A stretch of 64,000 bases of DNA from Chitinophagales bacterium (GCA_020636545.1 JACJXS010000009.1:186001-250000); one strand, 5' to 3'; shown: positions 17,302-27,613, counted from the stretch's first letter. A program made the numbers and translations. The notes: a model not told the origin generated them from the letters alone.

Positions 17302-19234
17302 TGATTTTTGTTTGTAATGCAAGATATTCATCGATGCTATTTGGGTTTTTCATTGCATCTAGTGAAATACTTTTTTCAATTGGCATACCCATCATAATTT
17401 TCTTTATAGGCATTTCCATTTTTTTACCACTTATAGTATAAGGAATCTCATTAACTTCTATAATTTCATCAGGTACATGTCGAGGAGAATATTGTTTTCG
17501 TAAACTATTTTTAATTTTTGTCTTTAACTCATCGTTTAAAACAATGCCATCTTGCAAAACAACGAATAGCGGCATATAAAAACTACCATTTTCACGTTCT
17601 ATACAAATTACTAAACTATCTTTTATTTCTTCTAATATTTCTACGGCATTATATACCTCAGCAGTGCCAATTCTTACGCCATCGCGATTTAATGTTGCAT
17701 CACTTCTGCCATATATTATAACACCCTGATGTTTTGTGATTTTTATCCAATCGCCGTGTCGCCAAATATTATCGTTATCTTCAAAATAAGCACTTTTGTA
17801 TTTTTCATTATTAGCATCATTCCAAAAATAAACTGGCATACTCGGCATTGGTTTAGTGAGCATCAATTCGCCCAATTCTTGTTCAACAGCCTTACCTGAT
17901 TCATTCCAAGCTTCGACACTCGCCCCTAACATTCGACACTGAATTTCACCAGCATATACGGATAAATAAGGACTTCCACCAACAAAAGCACTACAAATAT
18001 CAGTGCCGCCACTTAGAGAAATTAACCAAACATCTTTTTTGATATGCTGGTATATATATTCAAATCCATCTGCAGGTAACGGAGAGCCAGTAGAACCTAA
18101 AGAACGTAAATGTGTTAAGTTATATTTCTTATTGACGGCCAAATGCTCTTTTTTACAAGACAGATAAAAGGCAGCTCCAATTCCAAAATGGTTAATTTTT
18201 TCGGTATCTATAAATTCCCAAATTGAATAAAAATCTGGATAGTTTGGTGCTCCATCAAAAATACATAAAGTGCAACCTACCAAAAGCGAAGAAAGTGCAT
18301 AATTCCACATCATCCAACCAGTAGTTGAATACCACAAATACCTTTCTCCTTTTTTACAATCTTGATGTAATGCCAATGCTTTGTAATGTTCTATTAAATT
18401 TCCACCAGTACTGTGTACTATTCCTTTTGGTTTTCCAGTTGTTCCAGAAGAATATAAAATCCAAATTGGATGTTGAAATTCAACTGGCGTAAATTCTAAA
18501 TCCTTTGAATCTTGTTCTAAAATACTAGCCCAATTAATAAAATTATTGTGTTGCTCTCCAATCAAAATTACATTTTCTAATGACGGAATTTTAGAGGCAA
18601 TCTCTTCAATAGTTGCTATTTTATTAAATGATTTACCATTGTAATTATAAGTAGAAGCAGCGATAAATAACTTCGGTTCTATTTGTTGAAATCTATCGAC
18701 AATGCTTTCTGTTCCAAAATCAGGAGAACAACAAGACCAAATTGCACCCAAACTATTGCATGCAAAAAAGGCTATAATTGCTTCAACATTATTTGGTAAG
18801 TAAGCGACGATTCTATCGCCTTTTTGTATATTTTTTGATTTTAAAAATTGTTGAACTGCACTAACTTTTTGTTCTAATTCTTGCCATGAAACAGCTATGC
18901 TTGCTTGATTTTCTTGCTTGTAAATAATAGCAGGGTTTTCATTGTTTTTATTTCTGAAAACATGTTCTGTATAGCTGATGGTCGCTCCATCAAACCATTT
19001 TGTTTCATACATTTTATCTGTATTTTTTAAAACAGATGAATAAGTTTGATGAAACTTTAAATCAAAAAAAAGAGCAACTGCTTCCCAAAAAGCTTCTAAG
19101 TTTTGTACACTCCATTCCCAAATTTCTTGGTAGTTATGAAATGATAGTTGGTATTTGTTTTCAATATATTTTTGAAACTTATAAAGGTTTGAATTATTAA
19201 TAAACTGTTCAGAAGGCGACCAAAGTACAGACAT
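17291..19234 (-). CDS. Acetoacetate--CoA ligase
   Basis: Acetoacetyl-CoA synthetase (AacS) activates acetoacetate to acetoacetyl-CoA for ketone-body or lipid metabolism. The 647 residues match the normal family length. The ANL-superfamily P-loop is ILYSSGTTGKPKGI at 259-272, followed by HSTGGNLIEHYKALALH, which separates AacS from ordinary acyl-CoA synthetases. The C-terminal domain has YGRSDATLNRDGVRIGTAE and the catalytic-Lys region ISGKKMEMPIKK. It overlaps the SGNH gene downstream. Confidence 0.93.
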   Translation of the reverse strand: MSVLWSPSEQFINNSNLYKFQKYIENKYQLSFHNYQEIWEWSVQNLEAFWEAVALFFDLKFHQTYSSVLKNTDKMYETKWFDGATISYTEHVFRNKNNENPAIIYKQENQASIAVSWQELEQKVSAVQQFLKSKNIQKGDRIVAYLPNNVEAIIAFFACNSLGAIWSCCSPDFGTESIVDRFQQIEPKLFIAASTYNYNGKSFNKIATIEEIASKIPSLENVILIGEQHNNFINWASILEQDSKDLEFTPVEFQHPIWILYSSGTTGKPKGIVHSTGGNLIEHYKALALHQDCKKGERYLWYSTTGWMMWNYALSSLLVGCTLCIFDGAPNYPDFYSIWEFIDTEKINHFGIGAAFYLSCKKEHLAVNKKYNLTHLRSLGSTGSPLPADGFEYIYQHIKKDVWLISLSGGTDICSAFVGGSPYLSVYAGEIQCRMLGASVEAWNESGKAVEQELGELMLTKPMPSMPVYFWNDANNEKYKSAYFEDNDNIWRHGDWIKITKHQGVIIYGRSDATLNRDGVRIGTAEVYNAVEILEEIKDSLVICIERENGSFYMPLFVVLQDGIVLNDELKTKIKNSLRKQYSPRHVPDEIIEVNEIPYTISGKKMEMPIKKIMMGMPIEKSISLDAMKNPNSIDEYLALQTKINEK

Positions 19235-19307
19235 CTTTTTTTTCTTTAAAAATAACTATCTTTTTTAAATAAAGCTATATTTATCAACCTAATAAAGATT
19301 AATCACA

Positions 19308-20024
19308 TTATTTCAATTCTGTTTTTAGATTTGTCGGCAGATTTTTCGCTGTGTTAATATGTATGATATAGCCTTTTGCAATAAGATATTGAGCTAAAAT
19401 ATAGGTACTCATTATTATTACTCTACTTAAATAAAAAGGTTGTTTGAAAACTGAAATAGCAATACACATATCAGAAAATATAAATAACAATGAACCAATA
19501 AAGATTAGATTGAATGAAGTAGTAGAAACTATACCTTTTCTATTTAAAGCCATAATGGACATCAGTGTAATGATGATACAATATAAATATACTGGTACTT
19601 TCATTGCTTGGATGCTATCTCCCAAAAAGTATAAAAGCCCAACAATAAATGCAATAAAAGGCAATATTAATGACGGTTTTGACTCAATAAATCCAATTTT
19701 ATATTTACCTTTTACATCTTTTAGAAAACAGAAAATATAGTTTAAATGAGCAATTAGAAAGGCTGCTAATCCAAATATAAAAAACATTTTAGCATTTTCT
19801 GGTTCAAATTCATGTCTTATCATCAAAAATAAATCACCTAACCATGAGAAGAATAAACCTAATAATATAAACAAAATATCTTTTTTATTCTTAGTGGTCG
19901 TATAAACCCATATCATTAAAATCGGCATTAATAAGGGCTTTGCAACATAAATAATGGGAAAACGCTCTAAAAACTCTCCAGAAATTTCAATTATGGCAAC
20001 TATTAAATAGATGATGGGTAACAT
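19308..20024 (-). CDS. Lysoplasmalogenase (YhhN/TMEM86 family)
   Basis: This is a polytopic membrane protein of about eight helices belonging to the YhhN family, whose characterised members hydrolyse the vinyl-ether bond of lysoplasmalogens. The 238 residues include the family's conserved acidic helix SWLGDLFLM and a paired FIGSLLFIFSDMCIA helix, whose Asp residues are thought to be catalytic. It lies 9 bases downstream of the arginase-family gene and is probably co-transcribed with it. Assignment to the family is firm; the substrate here is inferred. Confidence 0.85.
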   Translation of the reverse strand: MLPIIYLIVAIIEISGEFLERFPIIYVAKPLLMPILMIWVYTTTKNKKDILFILLGLFFSWLGDLFLMIRHEFEPENAKMFFIFGLAAFLIAHLNYIFCFLKDVKGKYKIGFIESKPSLILPFIAFIVGLLYFLGDSIQAMKVPVYLYCIIITLMSIMALNRKGIVSTTSFNLIFIGSLLFIFSDMCIAISVFKQPFYLSRVIIMSTYILAQYLIAKGYIIHINTAKNLPTNLKTELK

Positions 20025-20033
20025 AGCTTATTT

Positions 20034-21068
20034 TTAAAGATTACTTTTTATTGCTTGATTACATAGCTTGAATAATACTCTCGCTCCAACATTGGCATTC
20101 CACTCTTTGTCATTTGGATTTGGTGCAACTTCATTCAAATCGAATCCGATAATTTTTTTACCACTATCCACAACTTTTCTTACCAAATAAATTGCCTCAT
20201 CAAAAGATAAGCCACCAGCAACTGGTGTTCCAGTATTTGGACAATACATTTGTTGTAAGCCATCAATATCGAAGCTAATATAAACGTTTTCAGGCAATTC
20301 TGCTATAATCTCATCAACAATATTTTTCCAAGCAATTCCTTCTATTTTTTTGTCATTCAAATCCCAATCAAAAAATGTCTTTAATTTAGAATTATCTTGT
20401 GTGATAGCAAATTCTTCGGGAGAAATATCTCTAATACCCACTTGTACTAATTTTTTCACTTGCTCAATCTGAATAGCATTGTACATAATCGAAGCATGCG
20501 AATAAGTAAATCCTTCATAAGCATCTCTCAAATCAGCATGTGCATCAATATGTAAAATTCCAAAATCATTGTGATGCTGTGCCAAAGCTTGGATTAAACC
20601 GAGCGGTGTACTATGATCCCCACCTAGTAGAGCCACCATTTTTCCATCTCTGATAATCTTGTCTGTTTCTTCAAAAACCCAAGCTCTCAATTCATCGCAA
20701 ACGGTATTTATTTCCTCCAAACTATTTTGCATTGTTTTATTATCAGAAATTTGTACGCCATTTTCTAATAAACGAATATACTCAGCGGCTTTTGGTCGAA
20801 GTTGTTTGTTTTTCTGTTGCCAGTATTCAGATATTTGCAAAAGATAAACTCCATATTTATGAGCATCTTTCAAAAAAGGATCAAATAAGTCTAATTGAGA
20901 ACTGGCATCTAAAATAGCTTCAGGACCTTGTGCCACTCCAGTATTATAAGAAACCGTAACTTCCCAAGGAACAGGCAGTATAATCAATTCAGCATCTTTA
21001 TATTCATGTGGCAATGAAAATATATGTCCATTTTTTATACCTATATCATTAGGTTGAAAATCTAACAT
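20034..21068 (-). CDS. Arginase/agmatinase family ureohydrolase
   Basis: This enzyme has the ureohydrolase fold with a binuclear manganese centre. Metal-binding motifs are LLGGDHSTPLG, LHIDAHADLRDAYEG and SFDIDGLQ. The 344 residues are longer than classical agmatinase (about 300), with extra N-terminal residues. The substrate (agmatine, arginine, or formimidoylglutamate) cannot be told from these motifs; Bacteroidota proteins of this type are usually annotated as agmatinase family. It lies in the run rho-tcdA-this gene-yhhN, with short gaps. Confidence 0.9.
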   Translation of the reverse strand: MLDFQPNDIGIKNGHIFSLPHEYKDAELIILPVPWEVTVSYNTGVAQGPEAILDASSQLDLFDPFLKDAHKYGVYLLQISEYWQQKNKQLRPKAAEYIRLLENGVQISDNKTMQNSLEEINTVCDELRAWVFEETDKIIRDGKMVALLGGDHSTPLGLIQALAQHHNDFGILHIDAHADLRDAYEGFTYSHASIMYNAIQIEQVKKLVQVGIRDISPEEFAITQDNSKLKTFFDWDLNDKKIEGIAWKNIVDEIIAELPENVYISFDIDGLQQMYCPNTGTPVAGGLSFDEAIYLVRKVVDSGKKIIGFDLNEVAPNPNDKEWNANVGARVLFKLCNQAIKSNL

Positions 21069-21097
21069 GATTAATTTTTTTATAAAAATAGGAAAAA

Positions 21098-21820
21098 CTA
21101 TTTAATAATGTGTTGAATAACAACACTTGCACAAGCACCACCAAAAGCGGCAGGCATAAAAGAAATAGTACCATAAGAAGAGCGTTTGAAATTGCTACCA
21201 TCGGTCATTAAAATTCTTTTTTCACTTTGTAATTCAGGCGAAAAAACAACCTTAAATCCTTTGTAGATTTTTTCTTTTTTCAATCTTTTACGTACATATT
21301 TTACTAAAGGACAATCGTGTGTTTTGGATAAATCGGCTACTTTAATTCTCGTAACATCTAATTTTCCACCAGCACCACCACTGGAAACAATCTTAACTTT
21401 ATTGCGGTAAGCTGCTATTAATAGATTTAATTTTGGTGAAATACTATCTATGGCATCGACGACATAATTATATTTATCAGCAGTAATAATTTCTTGTGCC
21501 TTTTCTGGAGATAAAAAAGTTTTAATTACGGTCAATTCAATTTCAGGATTAATGTCTTTAATTCGTTCAGCCATCCAATCTGCTTTGGATTTCCCAATCG
21601 TAGAAATAGACGCTGGCAATTGCCTATTTCTGTTCGTATCGTCCACAATATCTCCATCAACAATGGTCATTTTTCCAACTCCGGCTCGTGCAATAAATTC
21701 GGCACAATAAGAGCCAACTCCGCCCAAACCAACCACTAAAACGTGTGCTTGAATTAATTTCTGTAACTTTTCTTCTCCAATCAAAAGTTCTGTTCTGGAA
21801 AGCCAAGCTGTATTTTGCAT
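21098..21820 (-). CDS. tcdA: tRNA threonylcarbamoyladenosine dehydratase
   Basis: TcdA (CsdL/YgdL) is an E1-like enzyme that cyclises t6A37 of tRNA to ct6A using ATP. The 240-residue protein begins with the ThiF-type Rossmann motif GLGGVGSYCAEFIARAGVG, then the ATP-contacting TIVDGDIVDDTNRNRQLPA and the DAIDS segment. CPLVKYVRKRLKK in the C-terminal half is typical of TcdA rather than ThiF or MoeB, and the CxxC zinc pairs of those families are absent. It sits 29 bases downstream of rho. Confidence 0.92.
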   Translation of the reverse strand: MQNTAWLSRTELLIGEEKLQKLIQAHVLVVGLGGVGSYCAEFIARAGVGKMTIVDGDIVDDTNRNRQLPASISTIGKSKADWMAERIKDINPEIELTVIKTFLSPEKAQEIITADKYNYVVDAIDSISPKLNLLIAAYRNKVKIVSSGGAGGKLDVTRIKVADLSKTHDCPLVKYVRKRLKKEKIYKGFKVVFSPELQSEKRILMTDGSNFKRSSYGTISFMPAAFGGACASVVIQHIIK

Positions 21821-21849
21821 TGCTTAAAAAGAATAATAATTACAAAAAT

Positions 21850-23613
21850 TTATCTATTCATCATCAATAAAAATTCTTCATTGCTACGAGTCCCTTTCAT
21901 TTGATTCAATAAGAACTTCATAGCTTCTTCAGAAGTCATGTCTGCCAAGTGATTTCTTAGAATCCACATTTTGGATAAAGTATCTTTATCTAATAATAAA
22001 TCATCTCTTCTGGTTGATGAAGAGGTAACATCAATCGCTGGGAAAATTCTTTTATTGGCTAGTTTTCTATCTAATTGCAATTCCATATTTCCAGTACCTT
22101 TAAATTCTTCAAAGATAACTTCATCCATTTTGGAACCTGTTTCAATTAGTGCTGTTGCTACAATAGTTAATGAACCACCGTTTTCAATATTTCTTGCTGC
22201 ACCAAAAAACTGTTTTGGCTTGTGTAATGCATTTGCTTCGACACCACCTGACAATACTTTTCCAGATGATGGAGCAACGGTATTATAAGCTCTTGCTAAT
22301 CTTGTAATTGAATCCAAAAGAATTACAACATCGTGTCCACATTCCACTAATCTTTTTGCTTTTTGTAATACGATATTAGATACTTTAACGTGTCTATCTG
22401 CTGGTTCATCAAATGTAGAAGCAACAACTTCTGCATTAACACTGCGTTGCATATCTGTAACCTCTTCAGGTCTTTCGTCAATTAAAAGAACAATTAAATA
22501 TACTTCAGGATGGTTTTTTGCAATTGCATTGGCAACATCTTTTAATAGCATCGTTTTTCCAACTTTTGGTTGGGCAACAATCATTCCTCTTTGTCCTTTA
22601 CCAATTGGTGTAAATAAATCAACAACTCTTGTGGTTAGATGTCTTTCATCTTGGAATAAGTTTAATTTTTCGTTCGGAAACAAAGGCGTTAAATAATCGA
22701 AAGGAATTCTATCTCTAATTTCTTGTGGTGTTTTGCCATTGATGCTATCCACTTTTAATAAGGCAAAATATTTTTCACCTTCTTTTGGAGGTCGAATTGT
22801 TCCAACAATAGTATCGCCTGTTTTTAAGCCGATTAACTTTATTTGTCCTGGAGAAACATATACATCATCTGGAGAAGAAAGATAGTTGTAATCTGATGAG
22901 CGTAAGAAACCATAGCCTTCAGGGATAATTTCTAAAACTCCTTCGCCAGGAATTACACCATCTAAATCAATATTAAATATTTCTTTTTTTTCTTCTTCAA
23001 TAATAGGCGAAAGCTCCTCAACTACTTCATTGTTTTTTGATTCAGAGTTATTGTTTCTATTATTATTTCCGTTTTGATGATTGGGATATTTTGGATGTTT
23101 GTTGTGATTAGGTTTATGTTCAAATGGTTTTTTTTCAAGTATTTTTTCTTCTCCTTTCTCTTCTTCAATACTATCTTTTAATTGTACTGCCTGAGGTGCA
23201 TTTTCTTTAAGTTCAGGAGATGCGGGAGTGTTTGAGCTAACTTTATGAACAACTTTGTTTATTCTGTTTCTTATCTTTTTATCATTATTAGCTACAACAT
23301 TTTCTTGATTAGTATCCGGATTTACCACATTTGCATCGCTCGTAGCTTCTAAATTCTGTTTAGTAGATTCCGAATCAATTCTAATTTGTTCAACTTCTTG
23401 ATGAGTAGGTTCTTTTTGAACTTCATCAATAGGAGTTATAGTCATTTTATTAATAGGCTCTTCAGAAGTATTGTTATTGGCTTGTTTTAAAATAAGCTCA
23501 ATCATTTCTCCTTTTTTTAATTTGCTAATTTTAGTTTTTGGTATAAGCATTGATTCTGCAATTGCCTTTAAATCCGATACCGATAAAACGTTTAGTTGTT
23601 CTGCATTATGCAT
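21850..23613 (-). CDS. rho: Transcription termination factor Rho
   Basis: Rho is the hexameric RNA helicase that terminates transcripts. The 587-residue protein has a SAP-like N-terminus (about 8-43), then a poorly conserved, Asn/Lys/Glu-rich insert (about 46-212) including a run of Asn near 182-189. The RNA-binding cold-shock domain (about 217-295) contains EGYGFLR. The ATPase core has the P-loop AQPKVGKT at 347-354, LLIDERPEEV, and the Q/R-loop residues. The large insert is usual for Bacteroidota Rho and absent from E. coli. It heads the minus-strand run containing tcdA. Confidence 0.97.
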   Translation of the reverse strand: MHNAEQLNVLSVSDLKAIAESMLIPKTKISKLKKGEMIELILKQANNNTSEEPINKMTITPIDEVQKEPTHQEVEQIRIDSESTKQNLEATSDANVVNPDTNQENVVANNDKKIRNRINKVVHKVSSNTPASPELKENAPQAVQLKDSIEEEKGEEKILEKKPFEHKPNHNKHPKYPNHQNGNNNRNNNSESKNNEVVEELSPIIEEEKKEIFNIDLDGVIPGEGVLEIIPEGYGFLRSSDYNYLSSPDDVYVSPGQIKLIGLKTGDTIVGTIRPPKEGEKYFALLKVDSINGKTPQEIRDRIPFDYLTPLFPNEKLNLFQDERHLTTRVVDLFTPIGKGQRGMIVAQPKVGKTMLLKDVANAIAKNHPEVYLIVLLIDERPEEVTDMQRSVNAEVVASTFDEPADRHVKVSNIVLQKAKRLVECGHDVVILLDSITRLARAYNTVAPSSGKVLSGGVEANALHKPKQFFGAARNIENGGSLTIVATALIETGSKMDEVIFEEFKGTGNMELQLDRKLANKRIFPAIDVTSSSTRRDDLLLDKDTLSKMWILRNHLADMTSEEAMKFLLNQMKGTRSNEEFLLMMNR

Positions 23614-23889
23614 ATAAGAATAAATAAGATTTGTGTTTTAAAAACATGAATTGTCTATAATAAAATGTCAATAGGAAGTTTGCAATGAATAATTGCCTGA
23701 CTTGTTTTGATTTTGCAAAGTAAATACTTTTTTTATAAAAAAACTATTTTTCTTATAAAAATCTCTTGAATCTACTAAAAATCTTAATTTTTAAAGAATA
23801 TTAAAAGAATTTGTTATATCACTTTTAAGAATTTTTATTACTTGAAGTCTGTCTTTTTGTGTATTTTGTAATTCGAAATTTAACTATAA

Positions 23890-24834
23890 ATGTTGTTTGG
23901 TTCAATATGGAAAGATTTAAAGTGGCACTTGAAATTTGGTGTACCATTGACTAAAATAATTTATGCAAATGTCTTTGTTTTCCTATTGTTGAGTTTTTTG
24001 AACGTGATAGATTTTTTTTCAAAACTTCATACAAGTACTTGGTTATTAGAGCATCTTTCATTTTTTCCTTCCAGACAATTTTTCTTCCAACCATGGGGAA
24101 TTTTGACTTATCAATTTACACACATTGGGTTTATGCATATTTTATTTAATATGTTGTGGTTGTATTGGTTTGGAATGATAGTTCAAGATTTTATTGGCAG
24201 AAATAAGATTGTACCATTATATCTTTTTGGAGGTTTTTTTGGTGCGGTATTTTTTGCTTTAATTACGAATTTAATTCAACTTGCAGATCCAAACTTTAAT
24301 TTGAATGGCTCTATGCATGGTGCGTCTGCTGGAGTGATGGCTATTGTTTGGGCGGCAGCTACATTATCACCAAATTATGAAATAAGACTATTGCTATTAG
24401 GAAATATAAAATTGAAATGGATAGCCTTAGCAATTTTGGTATTAGATATTATTATGCTAAATGATGGAAATTTTGGTGGACATATTGCCCATATTGGCGG
24501 TGCATTTTTTGGCTGGTTATATATTACATTGCTTAGAAATGGCAATGACTTGACACATCCATTTTATGATGTTATAGATTTTTTTAAATCAATTTTTAAG
24601 AAAAAAGAAAAAATGAAAGTGGTTTATAGAAAACCTCAACAACAACAGAAGGTTTATGCTGGTCAAGAAAAAAAGCAGCAAACGAATAAAAAAGAAAGTG
24701 AATTTTCTGAGCTTAATAAGCGAGAAAAACAAGAAAAATTAGACAATATATTAGACAAAATAAATTCATCGGGATACGATAGTCTGACAAGTGCTGAAAA
24801 AGAATTTTTATTCAAAATAAGTAAAGAAGATTGA
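23890..24834 (+). CDS. Rhomboid family intramembrane serine protease
   Basis: Rhomboids cleave transmembrane helices within the bilayer. This 314-residue protein has about six or seven membrane helices, with the conserved HxxxN region HIGFMHILFNMLWLYWFG, the nucleophile Ser in HGASAGVMA and the catalytic His in GHIAHIGGAFFG. A cytoplasmic C-terminal segment ends in LDKINSSGYDSLTSAEKEF, matching the small DUF6576-type tail common on Bacteroidota rhomboids. Its last bases overlap the next gene in a TTGA, with TTG as start and TGA as stop. Confidence 0.92.
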   Translation: MLFGSIWKDLKWHLKFGVPLTKIIYANVFVFLLLSFLNVIDFFSKLHTSTWLLEHLSFFPSRQFFFQPWGILTYQFTHIGFMHILFNMLWLYWFGMIVQDFIGRNKIVPLYLFGGFFGAVFFALITNLIQLADPNFNLNGSMHGASAGVMAIVWAAATLSPNYEIRLLLLGNIKLKWIALAILVLDIIMLNDGNFGGHIAHIGGAFFGWLYITLLRNGNDLTHPFYDVIDFFKSIFKKKEKMKVVYRKPQQQQKVYAGQEKKQQTNKKESEFSELNKREKQEKLDNILDKINSSGYDSLTSAEKEFLFKISKED

Positions 24835-25928
24835 AATTCTTACATTTGATTATATCATTTTTCTCCCGAACTATCAATATCATTGGTGTTGTAGGCTTGT
24901 TGGTCTGTTTATCTGCAAGTTATATAAGTCCTGAAAATTTTGGATTGATAGCCGTATTAGGTTTTGTATTTCCGATTTTTGTTGCATTAAATCTATTGTT
25001 TGTACTTATTTGGATACTTCGTAAGCGATGGTTTTTTATGGTTTCTTTTATTGCATTAGTATTGAGTGCAGCTCAAATTGTGCAACTTATTGGGTTTAGA
25101 AAAAGCCAAGTAAATAGTGAGCCTAATATAAAAATCATGTCTTATAATGTGCGAAATTTTGATTTGTATAATTGGAGTGAGAATAAGCAAGCACAAGACA
25201 AAATTTTCGAAACGATAGAGGAAGAAAATCCTGATATTATTTGTTTTCAAGAGTTTTATTCAGATACGTCTGAGAATTTTAATACGATAAAACGATTGAA
25301 AAAATTAGGATATAAGCATTATTTTTTTGTCAGAGAATTGGTTTTGCGAAATACAGATGAATGGGGTATTGCTACTTTTTCAAAATTACCCATTCTTTCT
25401 TCTAATAAAATATTGAAAGAAGATGAGAGCAATAGTTATAAAAGATTTCCCTACAAAGGAATATCAACGGATGTTAGCTTTCAAGATAAGCAAATTAGAA
25501 TTTTTAATGTTCATCTTCAATCTATCCATTTTGGAAAAAATGAATATCAAGTTATTGAAGATTTAAAAGGAAAGGAAATAAAGGAAAATGCAGTAAAAAA
25601 GATGCTTAGAAAACTAAGAAATGCTTTTCAAAAACGAGCTGTACAAACAAGGATTTTTCAATTAATTTTAAATGAACAAAATCAACCGTATGTCATTTGT
25701 GGCGATTTGAATGATTTGCCGAATTCCTATACGTATAACATACTTGCTAAGAATATGAATGATGCTTTTTTACAAAATAATATAGGCATTGGCCAAACTT
25801 TTAACCGTATTCCTTTGTTGAGAATTGATTACATTTTGACAACAAAAGATTTTAAAACAAGTGATTGTAGAGTGATTAAAAATCCAATTTCTGACCACTA
25901 TCCAATTGTAACCAAAGTTGGATTCTAA
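24831..25928 (+). CDS. Membrane-anchored endonuclease/exonuclease/phosphatase family protein
   Basis: About three N-terminal membrane helices (residues about 5-85) precede an EEP-fold domain. Motifs are KIMSYNVRNFD, DIICFQEFY (metal-binding Glu), VHLQS, ICGDLNDLP and ISDHYPIV (catalytic Asp/His). The substrate may be nucleic acid, a phosphoester or a lipid headgroup; it cannot be told. The start is a TTG inside a 4-base overlap with the rhomboid gene, implying translational coupling. The first in-frame ATG would remove part of the membrane segment. Confidence 0.85.
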   Translation: MKFLHLIISFFSRTINIIGVVGLLVCLSASYISPENFGLIAVLGFVFPIFVALNLLFVLIWILRKRWFFMVSFIALVLSAAQIVQLIGFRKSQVNSEPNIKIMSYNVRNFDLYNWSENKQAQDKIFETIEEENPDIICFQEFYSDTSENFNTIKRLKKLGYKHYFFVRELVLRNTDEWGIATFSKLPILSSNKILKEDESNSYKRFPYKGISTDVSFQDKQIRIFNVHLQSIHFGKNEYQVIEDLKGKEIKENAVKKMLRKLRNAFQKRAVQTRIFQLILNEQNQPYVICGDLNDLPNSYTYNILAKNMNDAFLQNNIGIGQTFNRIPLLRIDYILTTKDFKTSDCRVIKNPISDHYPIVTKVGF

Positions 25929-25957
25929 AAATTGTTATAGTTTAATTTCTATTTATT

Positions 25958-27613
25958 TTATTCCCAAACCACGCTTTCTTTTTGTTGATACCAATTTTGA
26001 TAAGCATCTTGTTTTTGTTTCTCCAAGATGTTACGTTTTACTTTTAATGTTGGTGTTAATAGGTTGTTTTCAACTGTCCATTCCTCGTTCATAATCACGA
26101 CTTTTTTCATTCGCTCATGTTTTTCTAATCCTTTATTGACAGAAGTTGCTAATTCTTCTAATTCTTTATCCACCTCATTTTTGTTTTTGCCTTTTGCTTC
26201 TTCTGAAAGCACAACCAATGCCATTGTTTGAGGCAAATTTGCTCCAACCACACAAACTTGTTCTATTAAAGTAGATTTTGACAGTTCATTTTCAATCGGT
26301 GCTGGAGCTACATATTTTCCTTTGTCAGTTTTGAAAATATCTTTAACTCTTCCTGTTATTGTTAAGAATCCTTTATTGTCTTCAACACCTTGGTCGCCAG
26401 TACATAACCAACCGTCTTCGGTAATGGTTTCTCTGGTTTTTTCAGGTTCTTTGTAATAGCCAACCATTATTGCATCACTTTTTACTTGTATTTCTCCTTC
26501 TTCTGAAAAACGAACTTCATTAAAAGGTAATGAACAACCCACACTACCAACTTTCCTTGAATTAGGCAAACTTAAATGAGAATAGGCACAGTTTTCGGTC
26601 ATCGCATAAGCTTCATAGATTCTAAATCCAATATGATCAAACCAATTGGTTGTCGCAACAGGAAGTGGTGCAGCACCACTCAATAAATATTTGGCATTTT
26701 CCAAGCCCAAACCTTCTTTAATTTTTTTCTTAATCAAATTATTTACAATTGGAATACGCATCAGCAAATCCAATTTATTTTGATTCATTTTTGCTAAAAT
26801 ACCCATTTGGAACTTAGTCCAAATTCTCGGAACAGCTAAGAAAACAGTAGGTTTCGTTTCCTTCAAATTCATTGGAAAAGTTTCTAAGCTTTCAGCAAAT
26901 GACATCGTCCCGCCAGAATATATACTACCCATTTCCACTAACATTCTTTCTGCAATATGCGATAATGGTAGATAGGAAAAAAATCTATCTGCAGGACTTA
27001 AATTATCTAGTAACTTCATGGCATTGGCAGCTGCAAAACCTATTGCTCCATATCTGTGTAAAACGCCTTTTGGCAAACCTGTTGTGCCTGATGTATAAAT
27101 AATTGTAATTAAATCATCTGGATTTGGAATAGGATTTTCCATTAATGGTTCAGTATTTTTCATAATATCTTCCCAATTGATGTAGCCATCGTAATATTCT
27201 GACCACATCGGAAAGTTTATAACCTTTACGCCATCAGGAATGCCGTGTGCTTGAGTTTTCCAATTATCTAATTTTCCTACAAAACAAACCTTAGTTTCGC
27301 TATGTTCTAAACAATATTTTATCAAATCGCCGGGTATTGTGGGATACAATGGAACAGAAATATGACCAGACATCATAATTGCCAAATCACTCATAATCCA
27401 ATGCATACTATTTTTAGATATAATTGCAATCTTTGAATGCTCAGGCAAGTTTAAAGACTTTAAATAATTAGCCATTTTTCTAATTTCAGTACCAGCTTGT
27501 GCCCAAGTAACGGACAACCATTGACCTTGATAAGCTTGTCTAAAAAAAGTCTTATTTGGTTGTGTTTTTTCCCAATGATAAAATCGTTCTAAAGGCGATT
27601 CATATTTTTCCAT
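25958..27613 (-). CDS. AMP-dependent long-chain fatty acid--CoA ligase
   Basis: This is a 551-residue ANL-superfamily enzyme of the long-chain acyl-CoA synthetase (FadD/FAA) type. The P-loop is TIIYTSGTTGLPKGVLHR. YEAYAMTENCAYSH is the A5-type motif, and TGDQGVEDNKGFLTITGR is followed by KDIFKTDKGKYVAPAPIEN, typical of long-chain enzymes. It likely activates fatty acids for degradation or phospholipid synthesis. It is convergent with the EEP gene and stands alone. Confidence 0.92.
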   Translation of the reverse strand: MEKYESPLERFYHWEKTQPNKTFFRQAYQGQWLSVTWAQAGTEIRKMANYLKSLNLPEHSKIAIISKNSMHWIMSDLAIMMSGHISVPLYPTIPGDLIKYCLEHSETKVCFVGKLDNWKTQAHGIPDGVKVINFPMWSEYYDGYINWEDIMKNTEPLMENPIPNPDDLITIIYTSGTTGLPKGVLHRYGAIGFAAANAMKLLDNLSPADRFFSYLPLSHIAERMLVEMGSIYSGGTMSFAESLETFPMNLKETKPTVFLAVPRIWTKFQMGILAKMNQNKLDLLMRIPIVNNLIKKKIKEGLGLENAKYLLSGAAPLPVATTNWFDHIGFRIYEAYAMTENCAYSHLSLPNSRKVGSVGCSLPFNEVRFSEEGEIQVKSDAIMVGYYKEPEKTRETITEDGWLCTGDQGVEDNKGFLTITGRVKDIFKTDKGKYVAPAPIENELSKSTLIEQVCVVGANLPQTMALVVLSEEAKGKNKNEVDKELEELATSVNKGLEKHERMKKVVIMNEEWTVENNLLTPTLKVKRNILEKQKQDAYQNWYQQKESVVWE

